Positions 27,631 through 40,199 of a stretch of DNA of 64,000 bases are shown here, piece by piece. This DNA is from Lingula anatina. Lineage: Eukaryota > Brachiopoda > Lingulata > Lingulida > Lingulidae. The translations under genes and the position numbers were made by a program. The stretch's first letter is position 1, and each line of letters begins with the position of its first letter. The stretch is from the NCBI RefSeq assembly GCF_001039355.2, contig NW_019774236.1, positions 304,953 through 368,952 of the forward strand, read 5' to 3'. The notes beneath the pieces were generated by a model. That model ran no database searches. It was not told the origin of the DNA and worked only from the letters and a program-made list of their open reading frames with translations.

Positions 27631-28150
27631 GGCCCATATTTCACACAGACCACGAATCCCACGAATCGCCAGGAATTGACAAATTTCAGGATTCTGAGGA
27701 TTCGTGAGATTTTGCCAATTTTCTGGTCTAATTCGACACGCCCACGATTCAGTTACGATACAGGTGCGATAGTGTTACGAATATTCGTGGGATTCGGCTG
27801 GAATCGTGAGATTTTGCCAATTTTCTGGTCTAATTCGACACGGTCTACGATTCAGTTACGATACAGGTGCGATAGTGTTACGAATATTCGTGAGATTCGG
27901 CTGGAATCGCACGAATATTGACCAGAAATTAACTACGAGTTTTTGGAATCGGGAGTTCGTGACCAAAACTTTGAACAGCTCAAAATTTTTGCCACGAATT
28001 CCCGATTGATCAAGAATTGCAAGAACTGACTACGATTATATACGAATCTGTTAAGAACTTCACGAACTGATTACGATTCAACCACGAATCGTGAAATTTG
28101 TCAACTCATGGCCATTCGTGGGATTCGTTGTCTGTGTGAAATAAGGGCAT
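27631..28150. mobile_element. 520-bp non-autonomous DNA transposon with 9-bp target duplication
   Basis: Imperfect inverted ends of ~33 bp (left GCCCATATTTCACACAGAC, right GTCTGTGTGAAATAAGGGC) are flanked by TACAGATTA on both sides (27,622-27,630 and 28,151-28,159). The interior is packed with ACGAATC/GATTCGT motifs in both orientations and holds a 102-bp tandem duplication (27,703 and 27,805). A 9-bp duplication suits a Mutator-like (MULE) or Merlin type; no transposase is present. Confidence 0.8.
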
Positions 28151-28927
28151 TACAGATTAATCAGACCTTTAGCTTAAAATAATACCCACCCGGAATTATT
28201 GTCCATAAGTAGTTAGGGTTGTATTTGATACCGCTAAACTCAAATCTGTCGTTCATCAAAAACACCTTCAGATATCATATATATATATATATATATCCAC
28301 AATACTGGAGACAGCAAAAGGCTCGCTCGAGACAAAGACACGTGTACACGATTGGTTTGCTGAAAATGACACCAGCATCACTCAATTACTAAAAATAAAA
28401 AGAAATGTTGTCTATGTGGCTTGGCAAAGAGACCTTCATAATCATTTGATAACAAACAGGTTTTACAGAATTGTTTTCCTAAGTTATCCCTAACTTCTTT
28501 TGAGAAGCATAAGTTGAATTACAGGGCATTGGATGAATTGGATTATTCATTTTATCTGCGACATATGGCAACTAGCATTCTGAGATAACTATAACAAATA
28601 TGCAAAAATATGGCAAATTGTGATATAAAAAGACTATTTGCATATTAAAAGAATAACAATTTTTCCAGCTGTATAGGAGTACATTAATATGACAGACAAT
28701 GCGGGCAGAGAGAGAGAATGAAAAACGTAAAAACTGTGACAAATCTAAAAGAAATATATATTTTCTATGTATCACATACTATGCGGGATAGTGACTCAAA
28801 AAGTATGAAAGTGATGACATTCGCCTTATATGTGGTGGATAATGTGTGGATGACATAATCACAATTGCTGTTAATTCACCACCTGGTGAAATAACGGAAG
28901 ACACCGGAACCTGAAAAAATTAATCTT
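28151..28927. other. Intergenic region between copies C and D
   Basis: AT-rich, with an (AT)n tract at about 28,276-28,296. From about 28,430 it resembles the region upstream of copy C. No gene is seen. Confidence 0.6.
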
Positions 28928-29044
28928 TCCGTGGATAAAAGGAACATTATTATGCACTAAGACTCCCCAGACTACCGAATTAACGTCGCGATCAGGTTAC
29001 ATATTTTCACGCAGTATAATTTGTTGTACGTGTAGTTTTGCAGA
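28928..29044 (+). promoter_or_regulatory. Putative core promoter and 5' UTR of esterase copy D
   Basis: GATAAAAGG at 28,934-28,942 and the downstream segment to the ATG match copy C almost base for base. Confidence 0.45.
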
Positions 29045-32000
29045 ATGGAGTCTTGGGTTGTGATTGTCATTTGCACCTCTCTGGCAGTTGTTACTATGGA
29101 GGGTGTAAAATGCCAGAACATTGTGTACACTGACAACGGAGCGTTACAGGGAGCGACAGAAACTGTACAAGGGCGCAGAGTGGATGTATTCTTAGGTATA
29201 CCATTCGCCAAGCCTCCAGTGGGAGATCTCAGGTTTAGGTTACCAGAGCCTGCAGAGAACTGGGAAGGTGTTAAAGATGCCACGGCCTTTGGACCTGCTT
29301 GCATGCAAATTGGACCAAATCCTTATGGCTTTCCAGACGTTAAGACGGTAAGTTTTAGGCACAAGGAATATATGTCGTAAAAATAATCAATGGCTAATTT
29401 TCCTATGAAACCACAGACAGATGTTAAATAAAGCAGTGCTTTAGCGTTTTATTCATCATAAAAGTACATCTCGTTTTCAGCAAATTTAATAAAATAAGTA
29501 AAGAGAAACATATGGTATGCTTGTTGACTGAAAACAAAAAGTTATGACCTAGCTATTATGGTTCACGCCAAGCCCATGTTCTAAGTATGATGTAATTTTT
29601 GTTCAGTCAAGAGCCTAATATTGAGATACTTTTTACCTCCAATATTTTGATGTCTAGCAGAACATCTTCATCAGGGAATGAGGCTACCCAGGTGAAATGA
29701 TGGCACCAACCTCCCTTTCCTACGGCAATATGTGTGTGTGTGTGAAGGGGGGGGGGGAGGTTGTAAGTATATCTCTTGAATAGGGGCTACTCACCTGGAT
29801 AGCCTCGTTCCCTGATGAAGATGTTCTGCTAGACATCGAAATATTGGAGGTAAAAAGTATCTCAATATTAGCTGTTGACTGAAGAAAAATTACATCATTC
29901 TTATAACATAACACAGCTGATGAAATTCTTTTCTAAAGCCCATGTTTCTTTTAAGTTGCAAGACAAACGTCGCAGTGATACGATATGATGGATATCGCAA
30001 CATCGTCGCCATTGGGTGGGAGGGTATCGCCGTACTTCACTTCTGTGTTCTTGTATAAGTTTTGAAATCATTCACTTATGAACACTAAACGTACCCTCCC
30101 AATTGTTAGACAGCTCTTGTTTAAAATTAAATATTTTAAACATAATTCAGTTATATTTTTATCATTTTTACCAGGGATGCTAACAAATATAAAACAATCC
30201 GACTCATGGGTTTGATAATTACTCTTCCTGCCTTTCCATGTAACATGTATCTAATACATTCTGCAGGTACCAGTAGTCACTTGGAGTTTCCTGCTATAGG
30301 TGATCTAAATATATCGAATGTATGCATTTATCTGGGTAGCTAGTAATAATATACTCGGTATGCCTAATGTAAAAGCAACAAACTTTTTATTCACGCACAG
30401 AAAAACAAGAAACAAAAACCAAATCATAATATTTTCCCGCGAGTTTTATGTGTGTGTAAGTCATATATAGAGACAACTACATCCTTTTAAATGTTATCTG
30501 TGTTCATGATGTAGCATTTTGTGTGCTTTGTAATCCGATCACGGGTTTTTAAAATTTATCAAGTGCCGTAATGGCGAATAAAAAATGTGCTATACTGAAG
30601 ATGAAATGGTAATAGGAACAGACGGTTCCACATTAGTTCTTGGATAATTACCAGAACTACGACATTAGGTATAGTCAAGAATTTATGTACAGTATAAAAA
30701 GCAGATTCGAATGTGCCGTTTGTTACAGCCAAACATTTAAAAATTCATGGATTTAAAGGTTTAAAAGGATTTATTCTATGCCTCATATGCCTCATATGTT
30801 ATTAAAGAATTTAATCTTATGAATTAAAAACGCTCAGTTCAAATGATTAATAGCTACGAAAACATCAACATGATACTATGCTCATTCCTATATATTTAAT
30901 TCATACAGCTTATTTTCTTATAAATAAAAGATATAACTAACCATTCTTTTTATCATCAAACCCTGTTGTTCAAATTAAAAAGCAATCCAATAACGACAAG
31001 GAAGAAATAAAGGTTCTAAGAAAAATCAGTTGTTAACTTTATTATTCGATACGTAATTTAATGCAAGTGAAATTAATAATCAAAATAGTGCACAGTGTCA
31101 GAGATTTAATTGACTTTAAACCATTTGACACATTTGTGTTATAAAAACATAATTTCAGTATATATTTCGGATCTTATTGTGAAATTTACCAAAATAATGT
31201 AATATTACGATTTATTATCCAAAATCTCCACTCTTCATCATGTAGATTTCGGAAGATTGCCTGACACTGAACGTTTTTGTTCCTGGATCCACAAACAGTT
31301 CCAACAATAAGGCGGTCATGGTCTGGATACACGGTGGGGGGTATACCACAGGTGGAACAGCCATATACAGTTTCAAAGAATTCGGTTAGTAAATTGGCAC
31401 TGTGGACTTTAAAATAACAAATACGTCAACCTTCAAATTGGATGACAGTCATCTCACAATAACATTGCAATAGATTCTATAATCGTCATGTATTCTTGGA
31501 AAACACAAAAATGGCAGCTGAATTGAAAATGGAGCTTTCAATCTTCGTTTGCGTTTACTAATTTTTATATTAAATGAGTGCATTAATAAAATATAAATAC
31601 AAATTATTAATTCACTTAATATATTTTGGTTTGTAAACTGAAGTATTCAAAATAGTATGAAGAATAAGTCTAAAATAACTCTGACGAATAACTAATTTCT
31701 TTAGAAAATTTTATTTGGTAATGGAAACTACCTAATATAACCTTAAAATCTTAATCCCTTCAAAATATAACGATAGTTCCCTTGCTTAAAGCTATAAACC
31801 CATGGGTAACATTACTTCATTACTTTCACTTTTATCAGGACCATCATTAATGAGCAAGACCGCATCCTTATTCTATTTCCTATTTTCAGCGGTGACAGGT
31901 GACGTCATTGTGGTGTCTATGAACTACCGTCTGAATGTGTTTGGGTTTCTCAGCATTGGTGACGACAGCGTACCAGGTAATATAGGACTGTGGGACCAAA

Positions 32001-33699
32001 TTGAGGCGCTGAGATGGATCAAGAAGAATATCCAGTACTTTGGAGGGGATAGTGGGAGGTATATATACGCCGGTACAGAGTGCACGCATAAATAACGCAA
32101 ATTATGAACTAATTATATTATGAATTAATAATTACCAGCTTAGTTGTGTCAGTTACTTAATAAGTATTGTTATATTGGGAAAATGAATTAAGCCGTGATA
32201 TTGGTATGTATTTTTTAATAAAAGTATTTTAAATTAATTTCTTTCAAGCAACTACGATGGGCTTTCAGAGTACATTGGTAGCACAGTTCTTTCTTGTAGC
32301 ACTGTTTTCCAGTATTTCTATTTTTTCAGTATTTCTTTCACATCTACTGTTCAATTGTCATTGGTGTTTTACAGGGTGACGATTTTTGGCGAATCAGCAG
32401 GTGGCAGTAGCGTGGTACAGCTGGCCCTGGCGAACGCTTCTTCAGGCCTCTTCCAACGCTTCATTAGGCAAAGCGGTATCACGAACAGCAAGGTTTGGGT
32501 AGCGTCAAAAAATGCCCCAGAAATCGCTGTGAGAACAGGAAACATGGTTGGATGTCCAACGAAAAGCACCATGGTACTAGTAGACTGTCTACGCACCACA
32601 GACGCCGAGACACTCTTGGATTCCATTGTGGGACTTTCAAGCGCGTTCTTTCTACCTTCAATCGATGGTGTCTTGCTTACTAAACCAATATCAGACATGT
32701 TAAAGGATCCTAGCGTATTGCAGCGTCTCCGTTCTTTCGACGTCATGACTGGATTTCTTGATGGAGACGGAGGCGTCTTTCTTTTAAATAAGTTCCTCGA
32801 CGGAATTGATCCCTTTTTCGTCCGTGACACTCTGATTCCTTACTGGACAAACTCATTGCTCAACACCAGCTGTACGGAAATTATCAAGGCAATCACGGAA
32901 TTATATTACGACAAAAACGCTACAAAATTAGGAACTGTTCGTGATTATATTGATCTGCTTACAGACATTGTTTTCACAAAATCGATGTTTGAAATAATTA
33001 CGCCACATCTCTCTCAAGAAGGTCGGTCGACCTATCTCTATTACTTCACGAGAAAGCCGTTGTATGGAAATGTCATGATTGGTTCACAATCTTGGTTTCA
33101 GCGAGCAAATCACGGAGACGACCTTCATTTTATGATTGGTTCACACGAACCTTTCGTCCCCGGTGCCACTTTCACGGACGACGAGAAGTATTTGTCTAAA
33201 ATGATGATGCGATATTGGTCCAACTTTGCCAAGACTGGGTAAGGTAACCTTCATTGTTTATTTTGATAACATGATTATATAGATGGGGCAATTTATAAGA
33301 TCAAATCTATGACATTCTGTTTAATGGCTGTATCACCTTTGATTACTCTTTAATTAGAGAATGACATGAATGGTCACTATAATATAAAACTGCAAAAATA
33401 ATGGGACAGGCCACAATTAAAACTGTGCAAATACCGGTATTACCCGGTATATGTACACAATTGGGTATCATCGACGTAACTCAAATAAAAAATAATTTCT
33501 TTTGATTGACCCAGATTTGCATTGTTTCAGAAATCCAAAAATGCCAGAGTCTGTCCCAGCAATATGGGAGGAATACACTGCGAATGAAAAGCACTACCTC
33601 GAGTTTGGTTACGACATAGTGGGGAAGAGGAGTGTCATTCCGGAACGGGTCAAATTTTGGACGAAGACCATTCCAAGAATCCTTACTCGTTGCAATTAA
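29045..33699 (+). CDS. Cholinesterase/carboxylesterase-like protein, copy D (complete, most diverged)
   Basis: Five exons (29,045-29,347; 31,246-31,384; 31,890-32,058; 32,375-33,238; 33,531-33,699) give 547 residues. The signal peptide starts [16 protein letters not shown]. The full catalytic set is present: HGGG oxyanion loop, GESAG nucleophile (Ser211), GDG acid and HGDDL His. Exon 4 is 6 bp shorter than in A-C. GGDPGR reads GGDSGR, and the SQSG motif reads RQSG. Intron 3 is longer and unlike the near-identical short intron 3 of A-C, yet exon 1 and promoter closely match copy C. This mix suggests gene conversion or exchange among copies. Predicted active secreted esterase. Confidence 0.92.
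29588..29899. repeat. Long foldback hairpin in intron 1 of copy D
   Basis: Two ~108-bp arms (29,588-29,695 and 29,791-29,899) are inverted copies, separated by ~95 bp with a (TG)n and G-run. Each arm contains CTGATGAAGATGTTCTGCTA; in the right arm this is followed by GACATCGAAA, a hammerhead-like core also typical of Penelope-type retroelement ends. Confidence 0.8.
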
Positions 33700-33928
33700 G
33701 TTTTAAATCAACAGGTTTTTGGATAAAACCTTAGAAAAGCTTAGAAAATTTCTTTTTGCTTATTGAAATATGTGATTATATTGTTTAGATAATAGAACAA
33801 ATAAGCCAGTCTGACGTTTATGACAAGCTTAAAGTATTCTTTAAATACGTATCAAAATACGTGCTATGAAGGAGCTTTTACTGGAGACATTCCGTTTCAT
33901 TGTAACATTATTTTTAGGGGAAACCCGA

Positions 33929-34122
33929 TTATAAGTAGTCTACAGTCTCTGCTGAGGTCATTGCCTCAGATCCTTCCATATCTTTGAAGAATTTTAGAAG
34001 TAAAACGAACCTCTTTTTCACAACAATTCTGTCAGGTGCTTTATTCATATAAGATATCACAGTGCTAAACATTTCCCACCAATTTCTTTCCATAAACCAC
34101 AGATGTCGCCACCTACCCGTCT
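33929..34122 (-). CDS. Possible orphan terminal exon, unrecognised
   Basis: After an acceptor CTTTGTTTAG the minus strand is open for ~64 codons, reading GRWRHLWFMERNWWEMF and ending ETVDYL plus a stop. Composition is protein-like, with a run of basic residues (VVKKRF). I found no convincing upstream exon in phase; about 34,260-34,340 is also open but does not join in frame. It could be a remnant. Confidence 0.25.
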
Positions 34123-35526
34123 CTAAACAAAGGTTACACATAATACATGTACATAGCGAGTGGATATAAATATTGCTTGATTAAAATAATACCAATTACT
34201 TTCTTTAAATGAATATCATTGACATTCAATACAGAGAAAGTTAAAACAGACCAAAACTCGTAACTCTCAGGGAGCCAACGCCTTTAATACAAGCAATTAT
34301 CCTCCAGGATACCTGTGGATTATCTTCCAAGAGGACGTCTTTAAATAGTCACCAAAAATTCAACTCCGGATTATTTATTTACATCTTAAAATCTCCACTT
34401 TTCCGCATTTTTGCCGTAAATATGAGAATTTCAAATGCTTGTAAAAATGGATTATGCATTTTCTCCGTAGTATGATAAATCTATTCCTGCATCTTTGGTT
34501 TTTCTGGTATAAACTATCTGCACTGTTGAATATACTAGGTATTCTCACCGCCATATAGTACGCCCAACACCTAATACATATACAAATCCTTGTTACAAGG
34601 CTTTGTTAATAGAAATAATTGCTTTTAAATATGCAATAAGAAAATAAACTATGAATAATATCAACAATTGTACACTGACCTAAAGTGACACGATGTACTT
34701 TACATCATTATATCTATCCTTTAATATAAAACCACGTGCATTTGTGTAAACATACATCTTATAAACATAAACGTAGCACAGAAAGATAAAATTAATACAT
34801 CATTTAAAACGTTAGTAAACCTATTCTTTTTTACTCGTTCTTGCATCTCTCGAGAAGATACATAAGAGAGGAAAATAAAATGTAACAAAAATATAATATA
34901 TGTTAAATAATAAAGATAGATTAAAGTAATTCGTTAAACAGTAACCGTTCATTTTATTGACATATGTTGCCCGTCTATATGAATTAAAGCTAAGTAGCCA
35001 TTATACAAGCGCCCCAAGAATTTGATACCTTTACTCAGACTAACGTATAAATAACGAGGTTAAACGCCACACGGATGATAAGCTGCATGTTGATGACGTA
35101 ATTTCAATCCTCATTAAGTCAAAGCATCTTGTTAATGAGATGAAGCACAATATATGTTCGTACATATACCCTGTATGTTGCGATGCACGGATAAAAACAT
35201 ACAGTAAAATACTTCTAATTCATAAATATGATATGGTAAAACTAGGCATTTTGCACATAAAAATGATTTTAACAATACTAATGATAACAGTACAATATAA
35301 CTTAATGTGATACCGTTATATATAGATGTATATATGAGGACTTTCTAGCCGTCCACTGCCGGTGTAACGAAACTGTGGGTCCGTGTAACAGAAAGTCTGC
35401 CATCCATTTAGTTATAATGGTTAGGGTTAGCCTGACCTAACTGGGTTAAAATCTAGGGCGATCAGGCTCACCTGTACAAGTGAATAGGAAGCGGACTCTC
35501 TGTCACGTGACATCGGATCGTGGCGA
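34123..35526. other. Intergenic region and 3' UTR of the first CD225-like gene
   Basis: AT-rich sequence. Nearest the gene is a GTCACGTGAC palindrome (35,502-35,511), just downstream of the CD225-like stop codon. No further gene is called. Confidence 0.55.
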
Positions 35527-36210
35527 CTACGGATGCCGCACCATCAAGTTTTGTGTTCTTGACGCTGTCCCTGTGGCTGGTACTCCAACCGTCTCATATT
35601 CCGCTAAAGCAAACACAAAAATTGCTGTGATCAGAGACATAACAATAGACAACACGATAAACCTCTCTGTTCGCTTGGCAAACCTTCGAGCTTTGTCCAA
35701 GTCACCGTTTAATATGCCATCGTGAAACGCCTTTGCTGTTTTCCTCGAATAACACAAGGCTGGTATACCCAGTGGGAAAAAGAGAAAAATACTTATTATT
35801 GAGAACATCTTTAAAAACTTCAGATCTTTTTCTTTGAGAGGTCTGTCTTGAAGATCTTGGGAAAGGTCCTCTCTAAGTTCTGGAGTCGTGTGTATCACTT
35901 TACGGCCATCTGGGCGCGTCTCTACCATGTCTCTTGTCATTGTGACCTCCTCTTCTCCGCCCTCTAGAGAACATACCGCCACCGCTGACGACGATGCCGG
36001 CGTATTGTTAGGGTCCGAAAATCTTACTGTCCCATTTGTCGAAGTTGACGTCTGACTTTCGATTTGCAAGGTTGGATTCACTTGACTGACATCTGTGGCC
36101 GTGTCGTGGGCGTGGCCATTGCTGATCGCCCCGCCCACAACTTCATCGGTGACGGCAGGTTCCTCTGCATGGTAGACCAGTTCAAGGTCATCGCTTTCCG
36201 GTTCCAGCAT
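35527..36210 (-). CDS. CD225/dispanin-family two-TM membrane protein, paralogue 1
   Basis: A single coding exon of 227 residues. The start ATG lies 1 base after an acceptor (TATATTTTCAG), so a non-coding 5' exon must lie upstream. The N-terminal half is acidic and disordered, starting MLEPESDDLELVYH. The CD225-type core is TM1 at about 133-154 (MFSIISIFLFFPLGIPALCY), a loop with GDLDKARRFAKR, and TM2 at about 184-203. The PLG-x-x-A-x-x-YS and GD-x-x-x-AR pattern is the family hallmark (IFITM, PRRT, SynDIG relatives). Likely acts in membrane trafficking or fusion control at the plasma membrane or endosomes; the precise role is unknown. It has a tandem paralogue 3 kb away on the same strand. 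Confidence 0.8.
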   Translation of the reverse strand: MLEPESDDLELVYHAEEPAVTDEVVGGAISNGHAHDTATDVSQVNPTLQIESQTSTSTNGTVRFSDPNNTPASSSAVAVCSLEGGEEEVTMTRDMVETRPDGRKVIHTTPELREDLSQDLQDRPLKEKDLKFLKMFSIISIFLFFPLGIPALCYSRKTAKAFHDGILNGDLDKARRFAKRTERFIVLSIVMSLITAIFVFALAEYETVGVPATGTASRTQNLMVRHP

Positions 36211-38163
36211 ACTGAAAATATAAAAATAAGGAGGTTAATTGCTAATTGCCGCTTTATATGTGACATGACGTAAGATGCACTTCTGGTACTGTGCCTTTAC
36301 AAAATCACCATTCGGGAACGCATCCGAGCTAAAATGGGAAGAAGATAATTACTGTTACGTAAATTACATTCATATTTTATGAAAGGTATATCCAATGCAG
36401 ATATGGACTGACATTTGAGTCATCTACCTACCTACTTATTCAATATAAGAAACCGATCAGTTACGAACATGTATTTGATGTCTATGACAGATCCTGTAAT
36501 ATATAGCATTGACCAACCTTACGTTATTTCTGTTATCTAGTGTCTATCTAATGTGAGTTTACATGTTTCAATAGGAAGGTCGATAACAATGACTATGTTG
36601 ACGGCTGCCAAATGGAATCTGGAAGGTAGCGAGCTCGATCGACACGTTATCTACCGGTAAAACACACCCAAACGAAACGAGTTTTCTCATCCAAAATACC
36701 TGCTAGTATTCAGAGGCCACGATCTCAGCTTTCCCGTTTGTCGTTTGTCCTTGTATCAGTCAAATGCATATCAACTTCTGTTGTAATAGGCGGTTTACTA
36801 ATGAGCTTTCTGTAATCACTCTATTCCAAAAATACTCTACAGTCAATGACATTCTATATAATCAAGGCACAGCTCAGACACGAAAGTGGAGGACAACCAG
36901 ACAGACGTCCATATATTTGAAAACATTGTTTGAATGAAAAAACAGTATGAAGTTTCGGTGAATTTTTGTGACTTGATTAAAACGAATATTATGAAAAGGA
37001 AAATTTACCGCTCGTACGTGCAGTGCATGACCACGAACAAGTGCAGTTAGGGAAACCTGTAGTTATTACGTGCTGCCAGGCACGGTTCATTCTACCGTCA
37101 TCATCAACTTATTAAGTACTAAGAATAGCAATCTCATCAGGCGAACAGGGTTTCCAACAAAGGAAATAGAGAAAATGTGACATTTTATGTGCAAAATCAC
37201 ATCATAAGCATGCATATGTGGTGGTCAATTTCCATCATAAAGTCCAAATTGCCATTTCCTTCGCGATTATCAAGCCAACTGAATATCGAATGGAAGACCA
37301 TTTGGTGCAGGTATCGACAGGGAATCTGGGAGTAACGAGTCTAATTGATTTCGTTGTAACATTTCGAATAACAACCGCGACGTTAATCAGTAATACGACT
37401 TGATTAGCACAATTTGTTTGATTTTCTAACTTAAATGTATAATTAACTAGTGACTAATGAGCACGAGCATTTTAATGCCATGGTTTCTCAAACCTCCATA
37501 TCAACAGCACGAAATCAATTTCAAACGTGATGGAGCCCTAATAGCAATACTTTGAAGTAGCAACATATTAGGGAGCAACATGAAAGGGAGTTATTAGGTA
37601 TAATGACAGGTGTCCCGATCGTATTTTCTTCGAAAAAAGAGAACTTTTTCTCCAACTGATGAATAATTGCTCGTCCAGTTCTTGTATTTAAATTCGATGC
37701 TTTATTCCATTTAAATTTAAAAAATTTAATTTAAAAGAGGCAGTCCTTTGCATTTCAAAAGGAAATATCGACGTAACTAGCTAGGCAGGATATGTAGACA
37801 AAAGAAATACATGTATGACTTGGGGATATTTTAAACACGGTAGGTTTAATTTTCAGAACTGCTTTTATCGCCATACTTGGTGACCGCAGTGGAAAAAAGC
37901 GAATTGTATATTTCAGGTGCCCACAGACAAATGGAATAATTATCAAATAGTAAACAGGATACAATTGACAAGAGGCATTGAAAAAACCCGATCTATCTAG
38001 TTATTATCAATAATTATAAACTTCTAAGTATTTTGCTTTTATTTTTCTTGGTAGGGCCTATAACCCAACAAGTTGGGTCAGACATTTTTGTACTGGCAGA
38101 TGTCTTGTCGTCAGTGATCTATTGTCACATCTGAGAATGTCTTGTTTTCATATGAAAATCACG

Positions 38164-38203
<40 letters not shown>

Positions 38204-39404
38204 CATTAAGTATGATGAGAACATAATATTTTTTAACGGATGACCCACTGCAAGATTTAACAAAATGTGCTTTATTACAACAACATATTATTTTAAATAT
38301 TAAATCATGAAGTTTAATGACCTTCTTTATAATGCTGTCAACATAAATGTTAATATCTATAACAATGTTAAATCACCTTCGTCCCTAAGATATTAAAATA
38401 ATGATTGTGCCTTTCTTGTGTCTTATTAGTGAAAAAAGCGCACATTATTTAATTCTTGATTACCGATGTCAGTACGCATACATAGATACTAAAATACTGA
38501 TAAAACCATACTATATTACGTCTATATAAGAAATATAAAATATTAAAAGGACACATTCAGTGCTGCATCATTTTACCGATATATAAATAGTATAAGACAA
38601 AATATAACTTGTTCAGAATAAAAGTACCTGAAGAAAAAGAAAGATAAAGATTATCTTGCCTGTCCCCGGAGTCTTCTTAAAGCTCTATGTATTCTATTTA
38701 ACATGAATACAATATGAAATCAGAGATTCGTGTCATTTACACATATGCTCATCTATTATGCTACAAAATAATAGTAACGTATATCTATTCTCGTGATATG
38801 AAATAAAAAGATTAAAAATGTGTCTTGCTAGTGACTTTTTAACAAAACTGTTGTAATGACGCATATTGGGTAGATGGGAAAACAACATTTGGGTTAAGTA
38901 ATTCCTTCAGGGTGAGATTCGTTCCTTAATTTGTATCACATTTCGCGCGAGAATGCCCTCCTATCTATATGAAGAGTATTGCAGAGATTTACGTATGACA
39001 TGAAAAGTAAAACCTACACCTTATGCTTAAACATTAATAAATACAAAAATTGTTATCACAAAATCTGATAAAAATACACATCTTTAAAATATTGCTTTAT
39101 GCGCCTTTTGTTTAATACACGCCTGTGACAAGAATTCCAGTACGTAAAGCGTAACTGGGTCACTTCAATTCCTGTTTTATTTCCGATATTTCGTTAATTT
39201 GCCCTCTATAACACCGTCTTGGTTGGCAAGTTATGACGAGTAGGAAGCACGGGTGAAATAAAAGTTCGAAGCTCGTGGTTTGTTGTAAAATACGCCCACG
39301 GTCGGCTGACATGGATGTTTTGATAAAACCTCTCTGGCCATGAATTTTGGCAATTTCTCGTCCTGGTGTCGACTACGTGTGACATTTACATTGAACAAAC
39401 ACGC
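36211..39404. other. Region between the CD225-like paralogues
   Basis: It should hold the promoter and non-coding first exon of paralogue 1 and the 3' UTR of paralogue 2, but I could not place them. A (GA)n microsatellite lies at 38,167-38,202. No coding gene is seen. Confidence 0.5.
38167..38202. repeat. (GA)n microsatellite
   Basis: Uninterrupted GA dinucleotide run. Confidence 0.95.
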
Positions 39405-40199
39405 CTATGGAAGCCGTGAATAAGAAAGATATCTATCCTGGAAACTGCCCGTTTCCCTCGTGACAGCATTCTCTGCCAGAGAGAACGCTAACACGGCCGT
39501 GAACAGAGACAGCACTATGGATAACATTATCAAACGCTCTGTGCGTTTACAAAGTTTTCTAGCCAAGTCCAAGTTTCCCCTCTCTATCCCTGCGTCAAAT
39601 TCCTGTTTTGTCTTCCTGGCGTAAATAAAAGCGGCAATTCCTGTCGGAGCAAAGAGAAATATAGACACTATTGCAAACATTCGCAGGAATTTCATATCTC
39701 TTTGTTTGAGGGGCCTCTCTTGTAACTCCAATCTCAAGTCGTCCGTGAGTCCGGGAGTTGTCCGAATCACCTTTCGGCCGTCGGTTTGAGTTTGCACGAC
39801 TTCATTACTCATTGTTACTTGTTCTTCTCCCTCCGAGGAGAAACTAACTGCCACGACAGAGAGCTCCGGGGAAGCAGGTATCACTTTCCGGCCGTCTGGG
39901 CGCGTCTGTACATCCTCTCCCGACGTCTCTCGCGCCTTTTCCCCGCTCTCTGAGCTGCGTGGTTTTACTGGAGAGGAATGTTGCAGTGGTTGGATCGTTG
40001 TATCTGTGGTCTTTAATATTGCACCATTCGAATTAACATCTGTGTGTGTTTCATGGTTTCTTACTTTTTGCAGTGTTGGGTTTACAGAATTGACGTCAGT
40101 GGACGTGTCAAGGGCGTGGCCATGGTATGACAGGTCGCTGACGTCAGGCTCCTCCTCGTGATAGACCAGCTCCAAGTCTTCGCTCTCTGGACTCAACAT
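39405..40199 (-). CDS. CD225/dispanin-family two-TM membrane protein, paralogue 2
   Basis: A single coding exon of 264 residues. As in paralogue 1, the ATG follows an acceptor (TTCTTTTACAG) by one base. The conserved start MLSPESEDLELVYH and acidic stretch are shared. The CD225-like core is TM1 at about 172-193 (MFAIVSIFLFAPTGIAAF), a loop with RGNLDLARKLCKR, and TM2 at about 224-242. The motif V(Q/E)T-x-x-DGRKVI occurs twice (97-107 and 135-145) but once in paralogue 1, so the cytoplasmic region grew by internal duplication. A probable 5' UTR exon lies near 42.5 kb. Confidence 0.8.
   Translation of the reverse strand: MLSPESEDLELVYHEEEPDVSDLSYHGHALDTSTDVNSVNPTLQKVRNHETHTDVNSNGAILKTTDTTIQPLQHSSPVKPRSSESGEKARETSGEDVQTRPDGRKVIPASPELSVVAVSFSSEGEEQVTMSNEVVQTQTDGRKVIRTTPGLTDDLRLELQERPLKQRDMKFLRMFAIVSIFLFAPTGIAAFIYARKTKQEFDAGIERGNLDLARKLCKRTERLIMLSIVLSLFTAVLAFSLAENAVTRETGSFQDRYLSYSRLP

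Noticed and set aside
27514-27921. 135-codon plus-strand frame
   Set aside because: It runs into the transposable element at 27,631 and its repeats; the peptide simply reflects the GATTCGT-rich DNA.
35416-35470. TTAGGGTTAG telomere-like word
   Set aside because: Only one and a half units; chance occurrence.
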